The translations under genes were made by a program, and so were the position numbers. Below, piece after piece: positions 11,071 to 22,874 of a stretch of DNA of 64,000 nucleotides; within the stretch, counting starts at the first letter, position 1, and each line of letters begins with the position of its first letter. Source of the DNA: Sebastes aleutianus (taxonomy: Eukaryota > Chordata > Actinopteri > Perciformes > Sebastidae); the NCBI GenBank assembly GCA_916700875.1, contig CAKAKS010000039.1, positions 11,635,044-11,699,043 on the forward strand, written 5' to 3'. Under the pieces are notes generated by a model. The model made no database searches. It worked only from the letters and a program-made list of their open reading frames with translations, and was not told the DNA's origin.

Positions 11071-14000
11071 CTGTGGACGACAGCAGGAGTCTTTGGTCTC
11101 GTTTAATTTAAGAATCACTAAAACAGCGGCGTTAAAAGGACCAAACTGTTTGGGTTTTATAACATTTATTACAAATTCTTATTAATATATATTTTTTTAC
11201 ATATTCTTTCTTCCTTCCAGACAGCCTTTGGTTTCACTTTGCTCACTGTGAAACTGAAAATTACCTTAAAATTCAATGAATTTACCAATAAAAAAAATTA
11301 TGTAATTTGAGGAATATTTAAGGGCATTTTAAGGAGATAATAAAAAAATGGATTGTATCACATTAAGGTATTTTTAATGAAATATCTATATGAATTAAAT
11401 ATTTTTTTCAGAGTAAAATTAAGATGCAGATTCACGGTATTAGGATGAATTCATCGGTTATAACAAGAAGGTTTTAATGGATTATTTCCATGCTGAAGAG
11501 CTTTTTAAGGAGGTAAAACCCAGTAAAATTGTGGAAAAAAAACACATAAATAATATCTTAAAAAGGTGTTAATTTATTCTATTTGGTCAAATCCTTAAAC
11601 ATGGAGATAATCCATTCAAGCCCACTGAAAATATTATAGTCCACTAATTTATCTGTTAAGTAACCTCAACTATGGGGTGAACCTCTGAAATTTGAACCTT
11701 AATTGAAACATTATTTACAGGACTAATTATGGAGTATTTTAAGGGTGTAATTCATAAATGGATAAATGAATGGATTGTAAAAAAAAAAAAAATTTAAAAG
11801 TAGGGCTGTCAATCGATTAAAACATTGAATTGCAATTAATCGTATGATTGTCCATACTTAATCGTTATTAATTGCAAATTAATCACACATTTATTACCTG
11901 TTCAAAATGTACCATAAAGGGAGATTTGTCAAGAATTTAATTCTCTTATCAACATGGGAGTGGACAAATATGCTGCTTTATGCAAATGTATGTATATATT
12001 TATCATTGGAAATCAATAAACAACACAAAACAATGATAAATAATGTCCAGAAACCCTCTCAGGTACTGCATTTAGCATAAACAATATGCTCAAATCATAA
12101 CATGGCAAACTGCAGCCCAACAGGCAACAACAGCTGTCAGTGTGTCAGTTAATGTCCCACTTAGTAGGCTACATATTTGAGTCTCTTCATTAAATAAATC
12201 CTTGTTAAAAATGTTTGGTTATGTAATGTGTTAAAATATTAATATATTTGAGATCAAAACAAATATTATTAAATCCTGCATCTGTCAGGTTGTATTTCTG
12301 GTGCCACTCACCTGGATTTGTTCAAAGGACACGTTGAAGGTGAAGGACTCGTTGTAATACGGGTTCAGCGTCCTCTTTTTAACAGACGTCTTCTTCTTCT
12401 TCCACTTTCTCTTGTCCAGAGCCAGCTGTATCTTCACATAAGGATCTACATGTACAAACACAAAGCGCTTGTTAAACTCAGGCATAAAAAGTGGAAATGA
12501 AGTAAAATTTGTTAAAAAAGATGAAATATGTCTTTACTTCTCTCAGGAGTAAAATTGTCTGTAACTAAAATGAAAAAAACAAGAAAATACATATTTTAAA
12601 AAAATGTGTAAAGGATAAAAAAAAAAAAAAAAAATTATATTTAATTTGGATTTACACCGAAACCTAATCATTATTCTTTGGTCCATGGCCAACCCTTCTT
12701 CTAAATTTAAGTGAAATCTGTTTATTGGCAAATAAAAAAATCTCCTTTAAGAATAATTTATGTTTTTATCCACCAGACAGTTCAATGTGTTGTGACCCAC
12801 AGCAGAAATGAAAATTATTTAAAATTAATAAACCAGCACCAGTTTGATTGATATTCCCTGAATTCCACAATTTAAAAAAAAAACATTATTTATTAAAATG
12901 TATTTTTTAGATATCTTATTAAAACAGCCCAACACCATTGGTATTGATTGATGTTCCCTGGATTCCACAATAACATATTATGATTTAGGACAATAAAGTC
13001 AGCCAGTGGTGGCTTGTTAAATAATTACCTGGTTTGGCACTGAGGACTTCTGCCTACAAACTAACAATGATGTTGTCTAGTTTGGTGCACTGAGCTTCAG
13101 CTATTGAAGACTGTAATGTTATATTTACTCAACAACTGAACCAAAGAAGGAAACACATCAACAGCTCAGACTGGATTATCAATGCTCACCAAACCTCTAG
13201 AAAACACAACAAACCTTGGACTTTTAAACATAAATGTGTTGAAAAGTTATGAATCAGCTGTTAAATTGTTGTTTTTCTTCTTTCCTTCAATAATAACTAT
13301 TTTAACAAAGATAAAAAAAAACAGAATTCAGACACCAAATGTGTTATTATACATTTGAAATGGACTAAAGTTACACATCTAAAATGTCATTTTGCTGTGT
13401 TGTTGGGTGCCAGAATCCAGATATCACATATGAGATGACAAACTGTGATTTGAGGCTCTATAGCGAGCTACAATATCTCCTCCCCTTCCACTATCTGCGC
13501 TATCTATTTTGCAAGGGCACCGCATGGATGTATAACGAGAACTGGATACGGCGTTGGAGGCGGGGCCCCGTTCATTCCTATGAGAGTTGCTCAGTGGCGC
13601 ATGGAGCCGAAATGGCTCAACTTCCGAGTGTTAAAATTATCCGGATCTTCCGCCGATCTTCTGTATTCACTGGGCCCATAGTACATCAGAGCGGCACATA
13701 CGGGTACTTCGCAAAAAAGTCAAGGCCACGCCCCCAAGAAAAGAAAACTGAAGATCTCATTGACTTCAATGTAATCTGACGTATGTTTGGATTGTAAATT
13801 TGACAAGTTGGTATGCACTCATCTCTTGTTAAACAAACGTTTGTTTTATACACATGTCTAATAATTATTTTGTGATCTTGTCTGAACCTGAGCGTTGGCG
13901 AAACCTTAATAAATGAAGGTTGGTCGCCGCCATGTCTCTTCAGTCTTACCCCGTCCAACACAGTGGAGGATATTGCTTATCCAGGCATCTCTACATACAG

Positions 14001-17000
14001 TATCTGATTGAATCCCGTTAGGCTAAGTGTTGTCTGTAATGTTAATTGCCAACTGTTTGATCTAAAGGCTGAGATTTAGTCAGAGACGACAGTCTGATGC
14101 TGCTATAACGTTAACGTATGACTGAATTACTGCAGCAGCCTCACTCTCAAGCTAACGTTAGGGAGCCATGCTAGTCACTGTCACCAGCATCACTTTCTTT
14201 AGGTCTGGCTATGCGAGACTACTCGACTACTAGACCTGACCTGACCTAACCTAACCTAACCTACCCTAACCTAACCTAACCTAACCTACCCTAACCTAAC
14301 CTAACAGTGGGGAGATCTTTTGGAGAAGTGAATGATTTCAGTATGAGATCTTGTCTCAGTCTGACCTGAGGTTCCTGCAGCGTCCATGCTCTTCAGGTTT
14401 TTGGCCTCCAGCATCACGACGGTCAGTTTGCCGGCGGTGGGAACGTAACGCAGAGAGAAGCAGATCTCGCCCAGGTTTTCTTCCTGCAGCACACAGAAAG
14501 ATCAGCAAACAATTCAGGTAATTCTTCTTCTATGGTGCTGTTTTGGTGTTGGAAATTGTAGAAAAACAAAAAGAATGTATTTCCGCATATGTATTTAAAG
14601 GGACTGTATGTAGGTTTTTACACGTATAAACGTTTTTTAATAGTTTTTCATTGCCTGTGTGTGAACAGTTTGTAACCTAACCTAAAACATGAGACCTTCT
14701 TTCTGACTTTCTGGGTTTCCTCTATCAGCCTGCAGGGCTAAAGGAAGGATGGTCCACACTACAAAAATAAGACCTAGGTTGTGAAAAATGGACAACTAAA
14801 CATCTTTCTAGCCGCTGTAACCACCATGTGAGTGTGATAAAGAAACCAACGACAAAGGAAACCTCAAACTTGGCGGGCTCGGCGAGGTCCTGCCACTCCT
14901 CGATGACGTGGTTCCAGTCGTGGTTGCCGAGCTGCATCCTGAGCTCACCGATGATGTTGTGTTTGGAAAATCTGTTGAAGTCGTAAACCTGCATCACCGC
15001 CGTCGACTTCAGGAGGGAAGACTTGGATATCTGAGAAAAAGATTTAACAAGTTAGACACAAGACACCTTAAATTTAAGACTTTTCCCATCTGACGTCTCA
15101 TTATTATCTTTGCACATTGCACATATTCTTATACTTTATACTCGACATTTGCACATCCATTCATCCTCTTACTATATTTATTGTTATGTGCGACTGCATA
15201 TTAGTGCCATTGTAGAAAAAAAAAAAAACATTAGGGAACCAGTGTTTATTCCAAATAAAATCCTCAGAATTTCCGAGATTAAAGTCGTAATTTTTTTTTA
15301 ATCATATTTGCTCCAATCTCGCCTACTTCAGTTTAAAGGGGTACACTTAAGAGAAGAAAAAAATAATAATTTACGAGAAAAAAAGTAAAAAGATTCTCTG
15401 AGGTTATGGAGTCGAAAATTTACGAGAAAAAAAAGTTGTTTTTTTGTTTTGCTTTGCATTTGAGTTGGACGAAGCTAATCACACCACTGACGCCAACACT
15501 TGCCATGTATTATGCCTGCAGTGAAATTATACTATACCCATATTGTGTCTTGTAAATTTACAACTTTAATCTCAGAAAGTTTTTTCTCGTAATATTATCC
15601 CCCACCCCGGCTCTATAATTTTTTTTCTTTCACCTACAATGGCCGTAAAAGGCCGTCATAGTTATGCACCAAATCACCGAGGCAAACTCCTCGTATGTAA
15701 GAACCAACTTGTCAATAAACCTGATTCTGATTCAAGACCTGCAGATTCTTCCCACGACCACCTCGTACCTGGAATTTGAATTGCTCGTTGAAGACGGGGT
15801 TCAGCGTGTTTCTCAACACTTTGGTCTCAAAGGTTTTGGATTTGTCGGGGCAGGTGTAGACTTTGACGTACGGGTCCGAGCTTCCTCCCAGGTCCATGGC
15901 CTTCAGGCCGTCGGCTTTTTTGATCCCGACTGTGAGCTGTAACAGACAGACAGGAAACAGACAGATAGGGACCGACCTTTAGTAACGCTGGGAGTTTGAG
16001 GGGGACTACACATCACTGCTGCATGTGTGATCAAAGTAATATAAAACCTGTGGGTAATGTAGGCGCCAAGAGAGAAGAATGTGTGGAATAAAAATGAAGA
16101 TATCTCTACTTCTGCTGCATCGATTTTGACCCTGTTTGTTTTAATCTGTCCATCACGAGTCAGACAATGTTGTAGGAGTGCATTGATAAATCAGTGTCTT
16201 ATAGTGGAGGCTCTGTGGTCGGATATGCTGCACTGTAAACAGCTGGTTTAATCACCTCAGACTGAGCGGTGTTGTAGTCCAGAGAGTAGAGCAGCTTTCC
16301 TCTCTGCTTCTTGGCCGAGCCGTAGTCCACATCTGTCACATCAGGCTGAACCTGCAGGAAACACATCAGCTCTCATTTTTAATAGACAATAATAAACTAG
16401 GGACAAAACAAATGTAATGTACTGAAAAGTAACTCAACAAACCACAGCAGGAGTTATCTGAGTTACTGCTGGTACCGACTTTAGTATTTCTGATCACCAG
16501 TTAACAATTTCATAATTGAAGCGAAGCCTTCAGGCTCATGAAATACTGCACCTGCTGTAATACATATCTAACGCACCCTTGACAATAGAGCAGTGTATAC
16601 ATTAAACTTGCGGAAGGATGTCTACACACAATCACTCTCCACCTCGCCTTGAACGGACTCTCACTCTGTTAATACTACATCACTTGCTCCGACCGTAGAA
16701 TAACGCCATGAGTGGGTTAGTGAGGAGGTCGGGGTGGAATCGGTGGGCCAAAATACACTGGACTTTTGCCCAGGAGACCGCTGTTCGTGTCAAATGTGAA
16801 ACCAGAAGTCAATGTGGATTTATGTCACGTAACTTCTATTCTTAAGTTACGGCACTTCCATAGTTAATTTAAAGAGGACCTATTGTGCTTTTGTGCTTTT
16901 TCCCTGTCCTTTAGTTCGTTATATCGTTCTTTTGTGCATGTAAATTGTCTGCAAAGTTACAAAGCGCAAAGTCAAGAGTTACTCTCCCCCATAGAAACAC

Positions 17001-18780
17001 TGCTCCTGAACTGCCTGAAACGCCTTGCTTGAAGTCCCGCCTTTTCTTCTGTAACGTGGTGATGTCACCAAGTAACACATTTGCATAACGGCTAGTTTGG
17101 CACGCCCTCAAACAAAGCTAGTTGAGGGCAAACAGTGTTTCATACAGAAGGTGAAAAGAGGTGCTGCGGCACAGCTGGTATGACAAAATAAAGTGTTTTT
17201 TGAACATTAAAGCATGTAAAGATGTTCTAGTATAAACCAAAAATACAAGTATGAAGCTGAAAATGAGCATAATAGATCATTTTTAGCCCAAACCACAAAC
17301 ATTTCCTCAACCTAACTAAGTAGTTTTTGTAAGATATCATACGGACCGTTGTATGAGGATACGTTGCAATAGTTAAACTAGTGAAACCGCTGCTGTGCTG
17401 AACGTATTATCAGAGAGTATCAGATTCCCCTCCAGAGGGCCCCACCACTCACCAGGGCTGTGGTGGTTTTTCCGTTCGCTCCTTTCAGATTGATATTCTC
17501 ATTGTTCTTCTTCTGCTTCTTCTTCTTCCCTTTGCAGCAGCACTTGATGCAGATACACAGACAGCAGAGCAGAATCAGCAGAGCGCCGGCCACAAAGATG
17601 AGGTAGATCGCCCATCGAGGCACTGCGGGAGACGAGATGGTAGACGGTTAGCGAGATATAATGAATGAACATTAATGTTAACTTCAATATTACAGTATAT
17701 AGGCTCACATGTTTTCATGTCGGGTCCCATACGAACATTAAAACTGTAAATCATTCGTCCCATTCACACTGGACATTAAGAGATCCCTTCCTAACATCAA
17801 ACAGTAGAGAAGCAAAGAGACGAAACTCTGTCACTAGATGGCGCTGCGGTAGCGCTGCCGCCATTTTGGACTGAAAACAACAATGAGTCTGTGGTCATGG
17901 ATGTATAAAGAGACGTCTGTAAATCAGAGGATCTTTTTTTTTTAGGTAAGTCAACTTCCCAGTAGGTACACTCTCATCACATTAACTTTGGCAGCCCTAC
18001 TTTTTACAAATCCAAAGAGGTAAAATTATCCAATACTTCACAAAAAAATAAAAGATTAAAGTGCAAAAAATAAAATAAAAACTGATTTGTGTATCAGAAC
18101 TTAGTTTTGTCTTCTTTCTCCATTAATCATCTCACAACCCCTCATTATGTGGTTACCCTTTAAATGGGCCCGACTGGACTAAACCACACTGAACTAAAAA
18201 TATAAAAAAAGCAACACTTTTGTCTTCGCTCCGGTTGAAATAAAAGATCTAAGACAAAAGGCTTATCTCTTTCTCAAATTGTGTTCACAGATTTGTTTAA
18301 ATCTGCATTAATGAGCATTTCTCCTTTTTCAAGATCATCCATCCGCCTGACAGGTGTGACATATAAAGATGCTGATTAAACAGCATCATTATTACACAGG
18401 TGTGGGCTGGTCACAATAAAAGACCACTCTAAAATGAGCACATTTTACCACACAAACACTTTTACTTTTGATACTTTAAGCACATTTTTCTGATAATACT
18501 TCTGTACTTTTACTTAAATATAATATTAAATGTAGAACTCTGAGTATTTTGGACTACTTCTACTTAAGTAAAAGATCTCAGTACTCTGATTTTGGGGTAA
18601 ACTTTATGTGAAGCTGCAGTCTGGAGACTCACAGGGGATCTTGTCGAGAATGTCGTTGACGAAGTGGGCAGCGGCAGCGGCGGCTGGGTTGACGGTGGAG
18701 TTAGTGTAGGGGGAGTCGGTCACTGGCAGGGGGGTGATGAAGGGATGAGAGGAATTTAGTGATGGGTGGATGGCAGGCAT
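10831..18780 (-). CDS. syt8: Synaptotagmin, most like Syt8; complete, eight coding exons
   Basis: A vesicle-membrane protein with two C2 domains that regulates exocytosis. Eight exons with GT/AG junctions (18633-18780, 17453-17622, 16256-16351, 15769-15936, 14863-15030, 14366-14483, 12312-12445, 10831-11070) join in frame to 413 residues. Order: short luminal N-terminus with two N-glycosylation sequons, membrane segment at about 53-75, a cysteine cluster (69-79) then KGKKKKQKK, C2A (about 125-245), C2B (about 254-390) with WHNL at 385-388. C2A keeps D153, D159 and D211, but two other calcium ligands are N213 and N219. C2B keeps all five (D284, D290, D344, D346, D352). The RKWKKKKT stretch, the MWD lead-in and a basic, leucine-containing tail resemble mammalian SYT8 as I recall it, more than SYT1/2/5. 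Family membership is certain; the Syt8 assignment is inferred. Confidence 0.85.
11801..12150 (-). mobile_element. TAGGGCTGTCAA-family transposon, truncated, in syt8 intron 7
   Basis: It starts TAGGGCTGTCAATCGATTAA and runs in opposite orientation to the copy at 4005. It breaks off after CAGCTGTCAGTGTGTCAG, about half the element. Confidence 0.7.
12312..12445 (-). CDS. syt8: syt8 coding exon 7: C2B polybasic strand
   Basis: 134 bp, residues 290-334. DPYVKIQLALDKRKWKKKKT contains the polybasic beta-4 strand, which in the family binds PIP2, SNARE and AP-2. Donor GTGAGT at 12306-12311. Confidence 0.92.
13384..13779 (+). pseudogene. Interspersed-repeat relic with a THAP-like N-terminal fragment
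   Basis: An open frame in syt8 intron 6 starts MSFCCVVGCQNPD, resembling the first zinc ligands of a THAP domain (C-x-x-x-C near the N-terminus). No later THAP ligands (the W and C-x2-H pair) are recognisable, and the rest looks like non-coding repeat sequence. Probably part of a transposon with a captured or decayed THAP exon. Low confidence in the domain. Confidence 0.25.
14234..14306. repeat. Telomere-like CCTAA array
   Basis: About 73 bp of CCTAA units with CCTGA variants at the left and two CCCTAA hexamers, inside syt8 intron 6. The vertebrate telomere unit is CCCTAA, so this is a degenerate interstitial version or an independent pentamer repeat. Confidence 0.8.
14366..14483 (-). CDS. 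syt8: syt8 coding exon 6: C2A-C2B linker and C2B start
   Basis: 118 bp, residues 251-289 plus one base. LGEICFSLRYVPTAGKLTVV is the conserved C2B opening. The split codon at the 3' end is completed by exon 7 to give D290. Confidence 0.92.
14863..15030 (-). CDS. syt8: syt8 coding exon 5: C2A, calcium loop 3 (degenerate)
   Basis: 168 bp, residues 195-250. VYDFNRFSKHNIIGE has asparagine where Syt1 has the second and third loop-3 aspartates. Donor GTTTCC is weak but in phase. Confidence 0.9.
15290..15345 (-). mobile_element. Fragment of the MITE seen at 6143
   Basis: AATCATATTTGCTCCAATCT followed by CGCCTACTTCAG is the reverse complement of the left end of the 6143-6807 element. Only the end is preserved, in syt8 intron 4. 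Confidence 0.5.
15769..15936 (-). CDS. syt8: syt8 coding exon 4: C2A, calcium loop 1
   Basis: 168 bp, residues 139-194, with MDLGGSSDPYVKVY holding ligands D153 and D159, and the TLNPVFNEQFKFQ strand. Donor GTACGA. Confidence 0.92.
16256..16351 (-). CDS. syt8: syt8 coding exon 3: linker and first C2A strand
   Basis: 96 bp, 32 codons (residues 107-138), ending GKLLYSLDYNTAQSE, the first beta strand of C2A. The exon is too short to stand out as an open frame but has an acceptor (CTGCAG) and a donor (GTGATT), and it joins its neighbours in phase. Confidence 0.85.
16869..17287. mobile_element. MITE in syt8 intron 2
   Basis: The left end TAAAGAGGACCTATTGTGCT and the right end read in reverse (CTAAAAATGATCTATTATGC) form an imperfect terminal inverted repeat around about 420 bp with no long coding frame. 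Confidence 0.6.
17453..17622 (-). CDS. syt8: syt8 coding exon 2: transmembrane segment and cysteine/lysine stretch
   Basis: 170 bp, residues 50-106. LPRWAIYLIFVAGALLILLC starts the membrane helix, followed by a cysteine cluster (a likely palmitoylation site by family analogy) and polybasic linker. Donor GTGAGT at 17447-17452. Confidence 0.88.
18633..18780 (-). CDS. syt8: syt8 coding exon 1: start codon and luminal N-terminus
   Basis: It encodes residues 1-49 plus one base and ends at donor GTGAGT (18627-18632). The ATG at 18780 is the first in this exon; an acceptor (CCACAG, ending at 18822) lies 41 bases upstream, so a non-coding exon must precede it. An alanine run (AAAAAA) and two NxS/T sites are visible. 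Confidence 0.8.
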
Positions 18781-18822
18781 GATGATGAGGAGGAGGAGGA
18801 GGAGGACGATGAAGAGAAGAGC

Positions 18823-20540
18823 TGTGGAAGAAAGAGAAAAGAGTTTCAGTCTGGTCTCTAATTGAATTGTGCCATGAGCTACACATAGATATGCTGTTTG
18901 TCAATTTATAAGTTAATTTTGCAAGTCAAGAAAGTCTCAGATTCGACCTGAATCCATCAACAACACTACTAAATACCCATATACATTGGTTTTAAGCTGA
19001 AAGTGGTTTGAGGGATTAGATACTTTAAGTACAGTACAGTTACTTTCCACCACTTCCTAACAACAGTGACGTATAAAATCAAACAAACATCGTCAAACCC
19101 TGCTGACATGACAGAGTGGAAACTCCACCTTCAGGCCTCCACCATGAACAAACAGCAGCAGCACATTAACCCTCAGTCTGATTCACTCTCTGATAACAAC
19201 AACAAAGCTTCAACAATACTGTTACCAGCTTGAGGAATCCATTTGATTAAGTCAACAGGACTGGAAGAAATACCTCTACAGCAGTACTACCTGTAGGCTA
19301 CTACCTGGCCAGACACTAACCTTAACCATAAAACCAAGTCTGGACAAAATGTCCTCAGTTTTAAAAAATAATTCCTCCCTTTCTCAAAAAAAAGTACTGT
19401 CAGATTTCTTCCAACGCTCGTTACTAAAGTCAGTTTCTGAGGAGACAACGTTAATGCTTCTTTCTACATTTACAACATATAGTTTGCATAGTTTTCAGCA
19501 AGTCACGTGTTTTAAAGGAGAGTCCCAGTGATGTAATATTACACTTCCATAAAGTCAAGGGACCAACAAGAGACAGATTAAAACAAGAATGGTAAAAATC
19601 AAAGCAGCAGAGGTTTAGATATCCTGACTTTTAGTACCTAGCATGGCTCAAGCTCTCAAAACACTGGATCCTACATTTCCCACAATGCACCTGATGGCAC
19701 CTCTTATTAAACCTGTCTTGCATGTTAAACTCCCTCAGCTCCATGTCCCCAGTTCAACATATGTTTGAAGACTGAAGGCGGTCACAACACCAAGTGATAT
19801 TCATTAAATGCTAGTTAGCAAACCTGTTAGCTCGTTGGCTTAGCTCGGTCGCTAATGGGACAATAAATTCACATAGATTGTCTGTGAGTTTCTCTCGCTG
19901 TCAAGCTACGGCTGTGTTCAGCTCGTGGTTGGTTCGGGCAGGTGACCTCGATACCGCGACTCCACCCCCCCACCCCCCATCACTACAGCGCAGACTCTGG
20001 CTCCAAATATAAATCCATCTTTATATACAGTCTATAAATAAAACAATATGGTGCAACACACTTAATAAGCTACGGTAGCGTCCTCTGTTTTTAGACAGTT
20101 GGTCTACGATGCAAATTTGCCTGTCAAAGTTCACCAGAGTTGAATAAAAACAGTAAAATCTGTGTTTCCCAAACACTGACAGATAGGAAGCCTTCATCAG
20201 CCAATAATCACAGTCTACATCGAGTACTCTACGACTAAAAACCCACTCAGCGTCTCATAAATAACAGCTGGAAACATTTTACTCACTAATGATGAGTTTG
20301 ACAGAAATGTCGACGTCCCTACTCGCCAGCTGAAGTGTTTCTGAATAAAAAGGGAGTCGTGTTGGAGAACGAATGCAGAGGAAGGAGGTGACGTCTAACA
20401 CAGACTTTTTCTAAAAAACAACAAACTGATCAGAAAGAGGAAACGTCTCCTCCCTCCATCTCCATCCACGCGGTTTTCACTGTAATCAGCAGGAAAACAC
20501 ATCAACAACAGAGTCCAAACAACTTAAACTGGGAACGTGA
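18823..20540. other. syt8 upstream region, no gene seen
   Basis: Mixed sequence, probably syt8 5' intron. It contains a fragment of the GTGGTGGAAAGTA-type element (about 19010-19050) and a repeat-like stretch at about 19770-20040 with C-rich runs. No coding exon is supportable. Confidence 0.4.
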
Positions 20541-20690
20541 CAGAGGTGGAAGAAGTACGCACATCTTTTACTTTAGTATTACTTTAGTATTTACTGTATA
20601 AATACGCTGTTAAGTAAAAGTCCTGCAGTCAAACCTCTATTTAAGTAAAAGTACAAAAGTAGTATCATCAAAATATACTTAACTTAACTT
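20541..20690. mobile_element. End of a hAT-like miniature element
   Basis: Begins ACAGAGGTGGAAGAAGTACG, a typical CAGAGGTG hAT terminus, and continues with the TAAGTAAAAGTACAAAAGTA phrase. The opposite end was not located. Confidence 0.4.
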
Positions 20691-21452
20691 ACCTCAATGC
20701 AGAAAATGAGGAAGGGAGCCCACTGGCATTTTTTTTTTTTTTTTGAGGGCAACCAGCGCCCCCCAGAAGGTGACGCCCTAGGCGACCGCTTATTTGGCCT
20801 ACGCCTTAAGCTGGCCCTGAGTTTGTATCTTGATTAATTGAGGTAACAAATTAACAAATAAAGAAATACAAAAATAAATACTATTTCAATCCTGTACTTC
20901 TCTTTATCACACTTTTCATCTGCTTGTTAATAAAAGTGTAAATTGTAGTGAAACTGACTAAACACCAACAATATCAGGAACCTATTGTTTATTTATATTA
21001 GTATAAATACAGTTATTTATGTAAATAAAAATCTTAATTTTTGTCTTAAAGCCATTGTGATGTCTGATGTGTGTTTCGGTTTATGGGGCTAATGTTAGGG
21101 TTGAACCCCCCGCCGCCATTCACCTATAGAGAACAGAGCTACGCTTCCGCCATTTTGGACTGAAAGCGACTACCGGACGCCAGTAAAACGTCCGCCTACA
21201 AAGAGCCGTACAAAAGTAAAACTAAATTATTTCTATTCTATTGTCATATTTAATGTTTCTACATAAATTGCCCGTGTTGAACAATACAAATATTATAAAT
21301 ATGCATACTATTATAACTATTTACCACTTATTTATTTATTAAACTTTTTGCCCGGCTGCTTCTCAGAGGAGCATGAAGTGACGAAACTCTGTTGTCAAAA
21401 AAGTCTCTTTGTTTTGATACCATTTGGCCTAAAGGGCTAGAGCCGGCCCTGA
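20688..21452. mobile_element. GGGCCGGC-family repeat, two partial copies head to head
   Basis: 20688-20820 matches the right half of the copy at 21521 in the same orientation (AGCGCCCCCCAGAAGGTGAC, CGCCCTAGGCGACCGC). About 20897-21452 matches its left half in reverse, ending GGGCTAGAGCCGGCCCTG. The two parts point at each other, indicating inversion or adjacent insertions. Confidence 0.55.
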
Positions 21453-21520
21453 GAACAAGAGTAAATAACAAACAGCAAATGAGCACTGACCAGAAAGGTC
21501 ACGATGTAAAAGGACTAAAC

Positions 21521-22053
21521 AGGGCCGGCTCTAGCCCTTTTGGTGCCCTCGGCGAAATTCGGATTTAGACCCCCCCTATGGCGGCGGCAGGGTGGCACCC
21601 TAACACCGCTCTAAGGTTACGGTTCAACCCCTAAGAACCCCTAACCCTCACCCCATAAACCACAACATACATCAGACATCACATTGGTTTTAAGACAAAA
21701 ATGTATATATATATTTATTTTCGTAAATAACTGTATTTATTATATTATAAATAAACAATTGTTGGCTTAAAAGAGTTTAGTTAGTTTCACTACAATTTAC
21801 ACTTTTATTAACAAATAAGTACGGCCAGGCAGACTAAAAAGTGTGAGAAAAAGAGTTAAGGGGTGAAAAGTTTCTGCATTTATTGCTTTGTTCATTTGTT
21901 ACCTCAATGCAAAAAATGAGGGAAGCGGCCCACCGGCATTTTTAAAAAAATATAATATTATTAATTAATTAATTAATTAATTTTTTTGAGGGTGACCAGC
22001 GACCCCCAGAAGGTGGCGCCCTAGGCAACCGCCTATATGGCCTATGCCTTAAG
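21521..22053 (+). mobile_element. GGGCCGGC-family repeat, near-complete copy
   Basis: Runs from GGGCCGGCTCTAGCCCTTTT to CGCCCTAGGCAACCGCCTAT with an internal (TAAT)n tract. No protein is encoded. A (GAAA)-rich purine tract follows at 22066-22270. Confidence 0.55.
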
Positions 22054-22470
22054 AACTCCTGCTGCTAAAGGAAAGGAAAGAAGAAAGAAATTAAAAAGGG
22101 GGTAAAGTGGAGGAAAAAATGGAAAAAAAGAGGTGGAAGATGAGAAGAAAGATGGAAAGAAAGAGGTAAATAGGGAAGGAAACAAAAAAAGGACTAAAAC
22201 AATAAATGCTGAAACAAGAAAGAAAGGGATGATGGGAAAATGAAGGGAAGAAGAGATGAAAAATGGGACAAAACAAAGCAACAAAGAAAACCAGACAAAC
22301 GAGTGAAGTTGGAAACAGTGAAAGTGTCGGTTGTGGTTTTTGGGATTTAATCACAAACAAGAGAAGCGGCTGCAGTTCAAACAACCAGAGACAGTTCACA
22401 TGAACAAAGTGTAAAACAACGGTAGACACAGAACCAGAACCGGAACCAGAACCAGCAGTGAAACAGTACC

Positions 22471-22600
22471 TGAGTGTAACGATGTCCACAAGCTTTATTT
22501 AAATCTCATTTCTTCTCCTTTTGTTCAGTCGGCTGTTGAATCTGTTTTTCTTTTCTGTCCCGCTGAACTTCAGTCGTCCATCTTCAACTCTGTTAGTGTC
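22471..22600 (-). other. Possible non-coding first exon of syt8
   Basis: On the minus strand the sequence has a TTTAAATA box-like word near 22500, then GTTACACTCAG followed by donor GTACTG (22465-22470). The syt8 start exon needs an upstream non-coding exon, and this is the best candidate noticed. Weak evidence. Confidence 0.2.
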
Positions 22601-22633
22601 GACTTCAAACTGCAGCAGCCACCACACCTGCTG

Positions 22634-22648
22634 AACACACACACACAT

Positions 22649-22704
<56 letters not shown>
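22634..22704. repeat. (CA)n microsatellite
   Basis: About 70 bp of CA repeat with one interruption. Long open frames across it on both strands are artefacts. Confidence 0.95.
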
Positions 22705-22706
<2 letters not shown>

Positions 22707-22874
22707 CTGTACGTAGTCAGTAGTTCAAACAGAGGTGGAGTCGCTGCTGTTAAAATACCAGTTATTCAGATATGTGTCATGCAGCGGCCAGGAAAAGGAA
22801 TAAAAGTCAGAAACTGCTTCCTTCAATCCAAAGATTTTGTGTTTTTAACCATTAAGGCCCCTAATTAAAGAATG

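Noticed and set aside
10784..11106. Other frames over the last syt8 exon
   Set aside because: Shadows of the C2B coding exon at 10831-11070.
22042..22489. Phenylalanine/serine-rich minus-strand frames
   Set aside because: They come from a purine-rich (GAAA/GGAA) tract, not from a gene.
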